From Actinoplanes lobatus (GTDB lineage Bacteria > Actinomycetota > Actinomycetes > Mycobacteriales > Micromonosporaceae): a DNA stretch of 64,000 bases. The stretch is taken from positions 3,539,001 to 3,603,000 of the forward strand of contig NZ_JACHNC010000001.1 of the NCBI RefSeq assembly GCF_014205215.1. Reading direction: 5' to 3'. Below are positions 56,892-64,000 of the stretch, piece after piece. The notes below the pieces were generated by a model. The model was not told the DNA's origin. It was given only the letters and a program-made list of their open reading frames with translations, and did no database searches. Numbering within the stretch: the stretch's first letter is position 1; every line of letters begins with the position of its first letter. Made by a program: the position numbers and the translations under genes.

Positions 56892-58376
56892 TTGCGCCGT
56901 TTCCGCGTCCGCGCCGCTGTCGTCGCCTCGTCCGTGCTGATGGGCCTCGGTCTCTCGGCGGCGCCCGCTCTTGCCGCGGGACAGACGGACGCGATGACGC
57001 TGACCTCGACCACCCTGGCTGACCGGCTCGCCGGGGTGAAGTCGGCCAAGTCGATCAACTACTACCCGTCGAACGGCGGCTGGTCGGCCATGTGGACCGG
57101 CTTCGACGCGGTCCGGATCGACGCCGACCTGGCCAAGGCGGCGGAACTCGGCGCCGACAACGTCCGGGTGATCGTCTTCCCCTCGGTGTTCGGCTTCCCG
57201 GCGCCGAAGGCGGAGTACACCGAGAAGCTGCGCAAGTTCATCAGCATCGCCGACGCGCACGGGCTCACCGTCAAGGTGACCCTCTTCGACTGGTGGGCCG
57301 GCTACTCCGAGGTCGCCGGCAGCGTCGCCTGGGCCAAGGCCGTGCTGGCGCCGTACGCGGACGACCCGCGGGTCCTCGCCGTCGAGGTGAAGAACGAGAT
57401 CCAGCCCGGCGACGCACCCGCGATGACCTGGGTGAAGCAGTTCATCCCGGCGTTCCGTTCCGCGATCCCGAACTTTCCGCTGGCCCTCTCGGTCGACGGT
57501 GGCACCGGCGCGGCCGGCTTGGCGCAGCTCAAGTCGGCGCTGACCGCCAGCCCGCTCGACTACTACGACTTCCACTTCTACGGCAACTCGGAGCGGGCGC
57601 TCCCCGAGATCCGCAAGGCGCAGAACGCCGTCACCCCGACCCCCGTCGTGATCGGTGAGACCGGTGTCAGCAGCGCGGTCTACAGCGAGGGCGAGCAGGC
57701 CGTCTACCTGGCCCGGGTCTTCCGTGCCGCGACCGAGGCCGGCATCGGCTCGGTGTCGCCGTGGACGCTGAACGACTTCTCGGACGGCGCCATCCCCACC
57801 AACTCGGTGGTGTCGACGATGCCCGCCCAGTACAAGTTCGGCCTGTTCCGCGCCGACGGCACCCCGAAGCTGGCCGCCACCGCCGTCAAGACCGCCTTCG
57901 CCGGGGCCCCGATGCCGAACAGCCTCCTCAACCTGAGCTTCGAGGCGGCGGCGATCGACTCGCCGTGGCGGAAGACCAATCCCGACGCGGGTACGGCCGT
58001 GATCACCACCGAGATGGCCCGTACCGGGGTCCAGTCGGCGCGCTTCTCCGGCACCACCCGCACCGCCTCCGGCCTGCCCGGCCTCGTCCTCTCGCCGATC
58101 ACGCCGGTGCAGCCCGGCTACCGCTGGCGGGCCGAGGCGTACGCCCGCGGCGTCAACGCCACCGGCATCACCGAGATCGCGCTGAGCTGGTTCGACGCGG
58201 ACGGCAAGTGGATCAGCCAGAACACCTCGAACCGTCTCCCGGCGGGCAACACCAGCTGGACCAAGCTGGTGGTCGAGACGGTCGCCGCTCCGGCCGGTGC
58301 CTACGCGGTGCAGCTGCACCTCAAGTCCGGCGACAACACCGGGACCGTGTGGTTCGACGACGTGGCGATCAGCTGA
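56892..58376 (+). CDS. Secreted GH5-like glycoside hydrolase with carbohydrate-binding tail
   Basis: 494 residues from the TTG at 56892 with GGCGGAG six bases upstream. Signal peptide (AAVVASSVLMGLGLSAAPALA). The barrel shows LFDWWAGY, acid/base Glu in VEVKNEI (~170), and nucleophile Glu in VVIGETGVSS (~257). The last ~140 residues form a beta-sandwich typical of CBM4/9-like modules (ARTGVQSARFSGTTRT, TVWFDDVAIS). Probably cuts beta-glucans or mannans outside the cell. Confidence 0.8.
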   Translation: MRRFRVRAAVVASSVLMGLGLSAAPALAAGQTDAMTLTSTTLADRLAGVKSAKSINYYPSNGGWSAMWTGFDAVRIDADLAKAAELGADNVRVIVFPSVFGFPAPKAEYTEKLRKFISIADAHGLTVKVTLFDWWAGYSEVAGSVAWAKAVLAPYADDPRVLAVEVKNEIQPGDAPAMTWVKQFIPAFRSAIPNFPLALSVDGGTGAAGLAQLKSALTASPLDYYDFHFYGNSERALPEIRKAQNAVTPTPVVIGETGVSSAVYSEGEQAVYLARVFRAATEAGIGSVSPWTLNDFSDGAIPTNSVVSTMPAQYKFGLFRADGTPKLAATAVKTAFAGAPMPNSLLNLSFEAAAIDSPWRKTNPDAGTAVITTEMARTGVQSARFSGTTRTASGLPGLVLSPITPVQPGYRWRAEAYARGVNATGITEIALSWFDADGKWISQNTSNRLPAGNTSWTKLVVETVAAPAGAYAVQLHLKSGDNTGTVWFDDVAIS

Positions 58377-58390
58377 CCGATGCGATGCGA

Positions 58391-58412
58391 AAGGCGGGCG
58401 CGAGCCCGCCTT
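58391..58412 (+). terminator. Rho-independent-type terminator
   Basis: AAGGCGGGC, GCGA loop, GCCCGCCTT: a perfect 9-bp stem 15 bases past the hydrolase stop. Confidence 0.75.
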
Positions 58413-58506
58413 TCGCCGCTTCAGGCGCTCTCCTCCCGGGTCGGCGGATTCCGGGAGGCAAGCTAGAGGGATGACCCAGCGGGCTCTCTGTAGTGGATGG
58501 AGCACC

Positions 58507-59364
58507 ATGACTCGCCGTTGGCATGTGGTCGTCCTGGCCCTGCTCGCCGTGTTCGCCCTGGCCTGCGAGGGCAGTGGCAACGCCCAGCCGAAGCCGACGA
58601 GGACCAGTGCCAAACCGGCCACCGGCTATCCGGCCTCGATGGTGGCGCTCGGCGACTCGATCACCGCGGGGCTGGGCAGCTGCGCCGTCTACGTGGCGTG
58701 CACCCGCAATTCCTGGTCGACCGGGAACAATTCGGCGATCGCCAGCCACTACGACCGGATTCTGGACAAGAACCCGAAGATCAAGGGGGAGGCGGACAAC
58801 CTCGCCGAGCCCGGTGCCGAGGCCGACGCGCTGGCCGGGCAGGCCCGCCGGGCGGTCGACCTGAAGCCCCAGTATGTGACGATTCTGATCGGCGCCAACG
58901 ACGCGTGTGCCCGCCGGGTGGAGGACATGACCTCGGTGGCCACCTTCCGTGACGAGATCGGTGCGGGGCTGGCCCGGCTGAAGAAGGGCCTGCCGAAGTC
59001 CCGGGTCCTGATGGTCAGCATCCCGGACCTGTACCGGCTGTGGCAGGTCGGCCGGGAGAGCGACGAGGCGGTCGCGGTGTGGAGCCGTGGCGGGATCTGT
59101 CCGTCCATGCTGGCCGAACCGGCCTCCACCGCGGCGGCCGACCAGCAGCGGCGGGAGCGGGTCCGGGACCGGATCGAGGCGTACAACACCGAGCTGCGGA
59201 AGGCGTGCAGGGCGTACGGCGGCCGGTGCCGCTGGGACGGCGGCGCCGCGCACCGGATCCGGTTCGATCTCGACCTGGTGAGTGAGTTCGACTACTTTCA
59301 TCCGAACGCGGACGGCCAGAAGGAACTGGCCGAAGTGGTCTATCCCGGTCGTTTCACATGGTGA
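58507..59364 (+). CDS. SGNH-hydrolase lipoprotein
   Basis: 285 residues from the ATG at 58507. Lipobox FALAC; block I GDSITAG (catalytic Ser), block III GANDAC, and block V with DYFHPNADGQ (Asp and His). Typical of secreted esterases or acetyl-hydrolases of actinobacteria. It follows the glycoside hydrolase, so a role on acetylated polysaccharide is plausible but unproven. Confidence 0.85.
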   Translation: MTRRWHVVVLALLAVFALACEGSGNAQPKPTRTSAKPATGYPASMVALGDSITAGLGSCAVYVACTRNSWSTGNNSAIASHYDRILDKNPKIKGEADNLAEPGAEADALAGQARRAVDLKPQYVTILIGANDACARRVEDMTSVATFRDEIGAGLARLKKGLPKSRVLMVSIPDLYRLWQVGRESDEAVAVWSRGGICPSMLAEPASTAAADQQRRERVRDRIEAYNTELRKACRAYGGRCRWDGGAAHRIRFDLDLVSEFDYFHPNADGQKELAEVVYPGRFTW

Positions 59365-59479
59365 CGGTCGTCACAGCTCGCCAGAATGGCACTGCTTTAC
59401 CAGCAACGGGTGATTTCCGGGACACCGGACCGGGAGATATACAAGCGACAGAGCGGCAGCAACCACCGAAGGGAGCCCG

Positions 59480-60169
59480 ATGGCCACCTGGATCCTGGTG
59501 CCATGTCTGGGCCAGTTGCGCACCGAGCTGAACCGGATCGCACCCGGCCGGGACACAACGAGCGACGGCACGATCGGTGACGTAGCGCACCAGAGCCGAA
59601 GCTCCGACCACAACGACGACGAGATCGGGACCGTCCCGATCAGAGACGCGGATTCCAAGCACGAGGTGCACGCCATCGACCTCGACGTCGATCTGCGCGA
59701 GTCGGACCTGACCATGGAGAAGGTGGTGCAGCACATCGTGGCCCGCTGTCGCAGCGGCGCCGAGAAGCGGCTGCGCTACGTGATCTACAACCGGCGCATC
59801 TGGGAGGCGTCGAACAACTGGCGTCAGCGCTCCTACACCGGGGACAACGCGCACACCGAGCATGCGCACTTCTCATCCTCGTACGAGACACGGTACGAAG
59901 CCTCGACCGCATCCTGGCAACTGGAGGACATTCCCGTGGCACTGACCGAAGCGGACAAGAAGTGGCTGGCCGCCCAGATCGACAAGGCGGCCACCACGGC
60001 CGCCGAGCGGGTGTGGAAGACGAAGTGGAACATCAACTTCGAGCCCGGCAGCACGCCGTACCTGGCGGAGGCCGGCAACATCCTGGCCCACGTGCCCGGT
60101 GAGCACGCCCGCGGCGAGGCACTGCTCAACGAGATCAAGACCGACGTGGAGAAGCTGCTCGCGGAGTGA
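59480..60169 (+). CDS. Endolysin-type M15-like peptidase
   Basis: 229 residues. Residues ~1-150 carry SSDHNDDEIG, KHEVHAIDLDVDLR and NAHTEHAHFSSS, an HxxD...HxH zinc-binding pattern of M15/VanY-like domains. The C-terminal helical part (LTEADKKWLAAQIDKAATTA) resembles phage tail or lysin appendages. No signal peptide is visible. May be a domesticated phage lysin. Confidence 0.65.
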   Translation: MATWILVPCLGQLRTELNRIAPGRDTTSDGTIGDVAHQSRSSDHNDDEIGTVPIRDADSKHEVHAIDLDVDLRESDLTMEKVVQHIVARCRSGAEKRLRYVIYNRRIWEASNNWRQRSYTGDNAHTEHAHFSSSYETRYEASTASWQLEDIPVALTEADKKWLAAQIDKAATTAAERVWKTKWNINFEPGSTPYLAEAGNILAHVPGEHARGEALLNEIKTDVEKLLAE

Positions 60170-60174
60170 CATGT

Positions 60175-60203
60175 GAGGAGGGGCCGGTCATCGGCCCCTC
60201 CTC
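60175..60203. terminator. Strong bidirectional terminator
   Basis: GAGGAGGGGCCG/CGGCCCCTCCTC 12-bp perfect stem with a 5-base loop, between the convergent peptidase and TetR genes. Confidence 0.8.
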
Positions 60204-60213
60204 TGTGACTGGC

Positions 60214-60792
60214 CTAAACAGGGGTGACGCGGTCGCGGATGGTGTCGAGGACCGCCTCCGCTGCCCACGCGGCGGCGTCGGCGATGTCCCGTCCGTCCAT
60301 CCCGAACTCGCGGCGGAACGTCACCCAGGTTCCGACCGAGTCGAGATGTGACAACGCCGTGATGACCGCCCGGCGCTGGGCCGGGTCGAGGGACGGCGCC
60401 GCGGTGTCCAGCAGCCGCTCCAGCTGCGCCCGGCCGGGCGACGGCGCCGCACCGCTCACGCCGCGCATCGCCGTCTCGGCGACGACGTGGGCGAGTTCCG
60501 GCCGCGCGTTGTACCGCTGCATCGCCTCGCGGATCGCGAGAGGGACGTCGAAGATCGAGTGCGACTCCTCGCGGGCGAACAGCGTCGCCTCGATCCAGGC
60601 CGCGGTCGCGAGCAGCAGGTCGACACGGGTCGGATAATTGCGGAACACCGTGCGCTCGGCGATGCCGGCCCGGCGCGCGATGACCCGGTACGACACGTCG
60701 TCGCTGCCGAGCTCCTCGATCAACTCGGCGTAGGCGGCGAGGATCGCCCCCTGTGTGCCGCTGCGCGCCGGGATCGCCGCGGACCCGGTCAC
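60214..60792 (-). CDS. TetR-family regulator
   Basis: 192 residues from the GTG that overlaps the stop of the upstream TetR gene; a GTG four codons earlier is also possible. HTH at ~25-50 (VSYRVIARRAGIAERTVFRNYPT) and a helical ligand-binding domain. Last gene of the uptake operon. Confidence 0.85.
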   Translation of the reverse strand: MTGSAAIPARSGTQGAILAAYAELIEELGSDDVSYRVIARRAGIAERTVFRNYPTRVDLLLATAAWIEATLFAREESHSIFDVPLAIREAMQRYNARPELAHVVAETAMRGVSGAAPSPGRAQLERLLDTAAPSLDPAQRRAVITALSHLDSVGTWVTFRREFGMDGRDIADAAAWAAEAVLDTIRDRVTPV

Positions 60793-61355
60793 GGCCGCAC
60801 CCACGTCGCCTCCGGCAGGCGCGCGAGCACGGTGCCCACCGCGTGGTCGAACGCCTCGCAGATCTCGCCCGCGTCCAGGTCGAAGCCGGTGCGCAGCCGG
60901 GCCCAGAACATCGCGGACGAGAAGTAGCGCAGCGATGCCGCGACCCGCAGGCGATCCCGCCGGTTCAGCGTCGGCGCCGCCACCTCGAGCATCGCCTCGA
61001 TCGCCCGGGTGATGTAGGCCGGCTCGGTGTCCAGCGTCGGCGAGATCGCGGACGCCCGGGCGCCGACGTACGCGTACGCCGGCAACGTGTCGAAGGCTCG
61101 GAAGCGCTCGTGCACGGCGGCGCAGAAGTCGGACACCGTCACGAACGGCGGCAGCGGGAAGCAGGCCTGCTCGATCCAGTTCGACAGGGCGGCGAGCAGG
61201 TGGGCGCGTGTCGGGTACTGCCGATAGATCGTGCGCTCGGAGATGCCGACCTCGTCGGCGAGGGCACGGTAGGAGATGTCGTCGAACGTGCGCTCGCGCA
61301 GCAGCACCGCGGCACTCGCGAGAATCGCGGTCGCGGTGTCGACCGGCTCCTCCAT
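60789..61355 (-). CDS. TetR-family regulator
   Basis: 188 residues from the ATG in a TGATG overlap with the permease, with GGGAG upstream. HTH at ~25-50 (ISYRALADEVGISERTIYRQYPT). It is similar to its neighbour, so the pair may be an old duplication or a heteromeric regulator of the operon. Confidence 0.85.
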   Translation of the reverse strand: MEEPVDTATAILASAAVLLRERTFDDISYRALADEVGISERTIYRQYPTRAHLLAALSNWIEQACFPLPPFVTVSDFCAAVHERFRAFDTLPAYAYVGARASAISPTLDTEPAYITRAIEAMLEVAAPTLNRRDRLRVAASLRYFSSAMFWARLRTGFDLDAGEICEAFDHAVGTVLARLPEATWVRP

Positions 61356-63082
61356 CACGTCTCCCTCTTTCGGGCGGCCGCCCAGTGCTGAGGCCTGGTG
61401 ACTTCCGGCGGGAGCACGTATCGATCGGAATCGTCGAGCGTGAGCGCCAGGGACGAGACGTACAGGATCTCGCCGTGCGGTCCCCTCTCGGCCGAGGCCA
61501 GCATATCCGGCCGCTCGAACATGTATCCGGTGACGTGGCAGCGGAGCCGCTCGCCCGAGGGGTTGCCGTCGGCGTCGAAGCGGGGGGAGTCGATGCCGTC
61601 GGAGCGGCGTCGCAGGTAGTACCGCCCGCGCGTGGCGAGGGCGGTGACCGGCGTCACCACGAACGCGACGCCGATCGCGATGAGCACCGAGAGCGGCTTC
61701 ACGTCGGCGCCGAACACCCCGGCGAACGCGAGCAGCGACAGCACCGAGGCGAGCCCGACCGACGCCAGGCCGACCGGGTTCCAGTCGTGGAGCATGCCGC
61801 GGCGGAACTCGGGGAACCGCGGCGAGATGCGCAGCACCCACTTGTTGATCGCGATGTCGGTGGCGATCGTCACGAGCCAGGCCATGACGATGTTCGCGTA
61901 GAGGCTCAGCACGAAGGAGATGAGGGTGAAGACGTCCAGCATCATCAGCACGTACGCGATCACCAGGTTGAACAGGACGAATATCGTGCGGCCCGGGTAG
62001 TGTTTCGCCAGCCTGGTGAAGACGTTCGACCAGGCGAGCGAGCCTGAGTAGGCGTTCGTCACGTTGATCTTCACCTGGGCGACCACGATGAGCACCAGGG
62101 CGAGCACGATCGCGAGCCAGTCGGGGACGAGGGTCTGGTACATCTCCACGAACTGCTTGACCGGCTCGGTCGCCTGGTGCCCGAGCGTGGGCTCGACCCG
62201 GACCAGCAGGTAGACGGCGAGGAACACCCCGATCACCTGCTTGGTGCCGCTGAAGACGACCCAGCCCGGCCCGGCGAACACGAACGACGTCCACCACGAG
62301 CGGGTGTTGGACGGCGTACGCGGCGGCATGGCCCGGATGTAGTCGATCTGCTCGGCCAGCTGCGGGGCGAGGGCGAAACACACGGCCGCGCTCGACACCA
62401 CGGCGCCGAAGCTGATCGATCCGTCAGAGTTGCCGGTGAACGTCGTGAAGGCGCTCACCACCTCGGGGTCGGAGGCGAGGATCCACAGCAGCGGCAGCAG
62501 GGCGAGGGCGAGCCACAGAGGGGTGGTCCAGAACTGCAGGCGCTCCAGCGCGCGCATGCCGTAGATGACGATCGGGATCACCACGACGGTCGAGACGAGA
62601 TAGCCGAGCCACAGCGGCATCCCCGTCGCCACCCGCAGCCCCTGCGCCATGATGGCGCCCTCCAGGGCGAAGAAGATACAGGTGAAGCCTGCGAAGATCA
62701 CCGTCGTGATGATCGAGCCGTAATAGCCGAACCCCGACCCACGGGCGATGAGATCGAGGTCGAGGTTGTAGCGCGCGGCGTAGTAGGCGACCGGCACACC
62801 CACGATGAGGATGATGACCGACGCGAACACGATGCCGAGCACGGCGTTGGAGGTGCCGTGGTCGATGCCGATGCTCGCGCCGATCGAGAAGTCGGCGAGG
62901 AACGCGATGGACCCCAGTGCGGTCGCGCCGACGGAGGCCGCGCTCCAGCGCCGGAAGGTGCGCGGCACGTAGCGGAACGCGTAGTCCTCCAGACTGTCCT
63001 CTGCGGCCGCGCGCGCGTTGTCCGTCGACACAGGCCAAATTTTGCCGTCCAGTGTTACGACGGCGTTGCAGGTGTGAGTCAT
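61355..63082 (-). CDS. NCS1-family permease
   Basis: 575 residues with about 12 transmembrane helices. The sequence matches purine-cytosine/allantoin-type permeases (ASVGATALGSIAFLADFSIG, FALAPQLAEQIDYIRAMP, VKINVTNAYSGSLAWSNVF). A GTG about 18 codons in is an alternative start. Co-operonic with urea-type ABC ATPases, so an amide, urea-derivative or nucleobase substrate is likely (inference). Confidence 0.8.
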   Translation of the reverse strand: MTHTCNAVVTLDGKIWPVSTDNARAAAEDSLEDYAFRYVPRTFRRWSAASVGATALGSIAFLADFSIGASIGIDHGTSNAVLGIVFASVIILIVGVPVAYYAARYNLDLDLIARGSGFGYYGSIITTVIFAGFTCIFFALEGAIMAQGLRVATGMPLWLGYLVSTVVVIPIVIYGMRALERLQFWTTPLWLALALLPLLWILASDPEVVSAFTTFTGNSDGSISFGAVVSSAAVCFALAPQLAEQIDYIRAMPPRTPSNTRSWWTSFVFAGPGWVVFSGTKQVIGVFLAVYLLVRVEPTLGHQATEPVKQFVEMYQTLVPDWLAIVLALVLIVVAQVKINVTNAYSGSLAWSNVFTRLAKHYPGRTIFVLFNLVIAYVLMMLDVFTLISFVLSLYANIVMAWLVTIATDIAINKWVLRISPRFPEFRRGMLHDWNPVGLASVGLASVLSLLAFAGVFGADVKPLSVLIAIGVAFVVTPVTALATRGRYYLRRRSDGIDSPRFDADGNPSGERLRCHVTGYMFERPDMLASAERGPHGEILYVSSLALTLDDSDRYVLPPEVTRPQHWAAARKRET

Positions 63083-63088
63083 GCCTGC

Positions 63089-63772
63089 TCAGATCGCCAT
63101 GGCGGCTCGCACTGTGGAGGTTGCCGCCATGCCACCCACTCCGGTCTGTGTGACGAAACCCGAGGCGAGTACGACGTAGCGCTCGGCGGCCTCCAGGGCG
63201 AAACCGATGTGCTGTTCGACGAGCAGCACGTGCATGCCCTCCTCGGCCAGCTGCATGATGGTTTGCTCGATCTCGGCGACGATCGTGGGCTGGATGCCCT
63301 CGGTGGGTTCGTCGAGGATGAGCAGCTTCGGCTGGGTGATGAGGGCGCGGGCGATCGCGAGCTGCTGGCGCTGTCCGCCGGAGAGCAGGCCCGCCTTCCG
63401 GGTGGCGAACTGCTCCAGGGCGGGGAAGCGGGCCAGCTGCGCGTCGATCAGGGCTTTGCCGTTCCGGCGCCCGTCGGCCACGAGCTGCAGATTCTCCAGC
63501 GTGGTGAGCTGGCCGAACGACTGCTGACCCTGCGGCACGTACGCCATGCCGCGAGCGACGCGCCGGTTGGGGGCGAGCGACGTGATGTCCTCGCCGTCGA
63601 ACAGCACCCGGCCCTTGGTCGGCTTGATCAGGCCGATCGCGAGACGCAGCAGGGTCGTCTTGCCGGCGCCGTTGTGGCCGAGCACGGCCACCACCTTGCC
63701 GGCCGGCACCGTCACGCCGTGCAGCACCCGCGTGCGCCCGTAACCGGCCTCGATGTCGGTGAGTTCCAGCAT
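63089..63772 (-). CDS. urtE: Urea/amide ABC transporter ATPase UrtE-like
   Basis: 227 residues. Walker A GHNGAGKTT, Q-loop region PQGQQSFGQLT, signature LSGGQRQQLAIARAL, Walker B LLILDEPTEG, and H-loop VEQHIG. The LIVF/UrtE subgroup is indicated by PQGQQ-type spacing and IQPTIVAEIE. Pairs with the next gene to power a branched-amino-acid-type importer. Confidence 0.8.
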   Translation of the reverse strand: MLELTDIEAGYGRTRVLHGVTVPAGKVVAVLGHNGAGKTTLLRLAIGLIKPTKGRVLFDGEDITSLAPNRRVARGMAYVPQGQQSFGQLTTLENLQLVADGRRNGKALIDAQLARFPALEQFATRKAGLLSGGQRQQLAIARALITQPKLLILDEPTEGIQPTIVAEIEQTIMQLAEEGMHVLLVEQHIGFALEAAERYVVLASGFVTQTGVGGMAATSTVRAAMAI

Positions 63773-63773
63773 G

Positions 63774-64000
63774 TCAGCCCTCCGTCATGGCGTCTGCGGT
63801 GCCGAGGTAGACCTCCTGCACCCTGGGGTCGGCCTGCACCTCGGCCACCGTGCCCTGGGAGAGCACCCTGCCCTGGTGCAGCACCGTCACGCGGGTGGCG
63901 TAGCGGCGCATGAAGTCCATGTCGTGCTCGACCACGAGCACGATCCGCTTTGCCGCGATGCGCTGCAGCAGTTCGCCGGTCGCGGTGCGCTCGTCCTGGC
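63774..64000 (-). CDS. urtD: UrtD-like ABC ATPase, N-terminus beyond the window
   Basis: C-terminal ~75 residues only: LVVEHDMDFMRRYATRVTVL then HQGRVLSQGTVAEVQADPRVQEVYLG, the LivG/UrtD ending with its EHD H-loop. Stops one base before the UrtE start, so they are translated together. The permease subunits would lie to the right. Confidence 0.75.
   Translation of the reverse strand, partial: QDERTATGELLQRIAAKRIVLVVEHDMDFMRRYATRVTVLHQGRVLSQGTVAEVQADPRVQEVYLGTADAMTEG

Noticed and set aside
56622..58622. 666-codon minus-strand frame opposite the GH5-like gene
   Set aside because: No signal or domain; Arg/Gly-rich; covers two genes with good motifs on the other strand.

Overview
The window is high-GC actinobacterial DNA, most likely from a Micromonosporaceae (Actinoplanes-like) chromosome. 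This is an inference from gene families (DUF2293, DUF4132, DUF2786, BldC- and Lsr2-type proteins, secreted GH5-like and SGNH enzymes), frequent GTG starts and GC-rich codon use. It has three parts: the right-hand ~38.8 kb of a siphovirus-like prophage, a 6.7 kb remnant island plus further integrase debris (38.8-47.0 kb), and ordinary chromosome (47-64 kb).

Prophage (1-38.8 kb). Almost every gene is on the minus strand, so it reads right to left. A divergent repressor/Cro-like switch with repeated TTGCGTA operators (37.8-38.7 kb) abuts a tRNA-Met 3'-end attachment site. Early genes follow (21.5-37.4 kb): an ECF-type sigma factor, a Sak4-like RecA-core ATPase, a replication initiator with iterons inside its own gene, an Lsr2-like protein and many tiny genes joined by ATGA, GTGA or TGATG overlaps. 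The late module then runs TerS, TerL, a BldC-like HTH, an Acb2-like anti-CBASS protein, a damaged tRNA, portal, a giant minor head protein carrying three ADP-ribosyltransferase-like domains, scaffold, major capsid, head-tail connectors, tail terminator, tail tube, frameshifted tail chaperones, tape measure and a minor tail protein cut by the window edge. A lipoprotein gene sits on the opposite strand inside the head cluster, like a moron. Lysis genes, a complete integrase and the other attachment site are not in the window.

The most striking feature is three copies of a 1386-bp IS200/IS605-type element that carries only tnpB (26313-27698, 30991-32376, 33587-34972). Each lies 3' of TCAT, the reverse complement of ATGA, and exactly abuts the ATG of a minus-strand phage gene. 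Read antisense, the left end provides a Shine-Dalgarno GGAGGA five bases before that ATG. At two of the three sites the right end starts TTGA and recreates the stop codon of the upstream gene, so both partners of an ATGA overlap keep their protein sequence. The third copy cuts 13 codons off a membrane-protein gene but gives the remainder a new ribosome binding site.

Island (38.8-47.0 kb). Two 37-bp direct repeats of a tRNA-Met 3' half (38765 and 45464), each followed by a different fragment of a tyrosine integrase, suggest tandem accretion at one tRNA. Between them are two broken genes (HAD hydrolase, APH-like kinase) and a type VII secretion-associated cassette. Beyond 47 kb are secreted proteins, DUF2293, DUF4142 and DUF4132 proteins, an FkbM methyltransferase, a CDP-alcohol phosphotransferase, a GH5-like hydrolase, an SGNH lipoprotein, a peptidase and, at the right edge, a probable urea/amide-uptake operon (UrtD- and UrtE-like ATPases, NCS1 permease, two TetR regulators).
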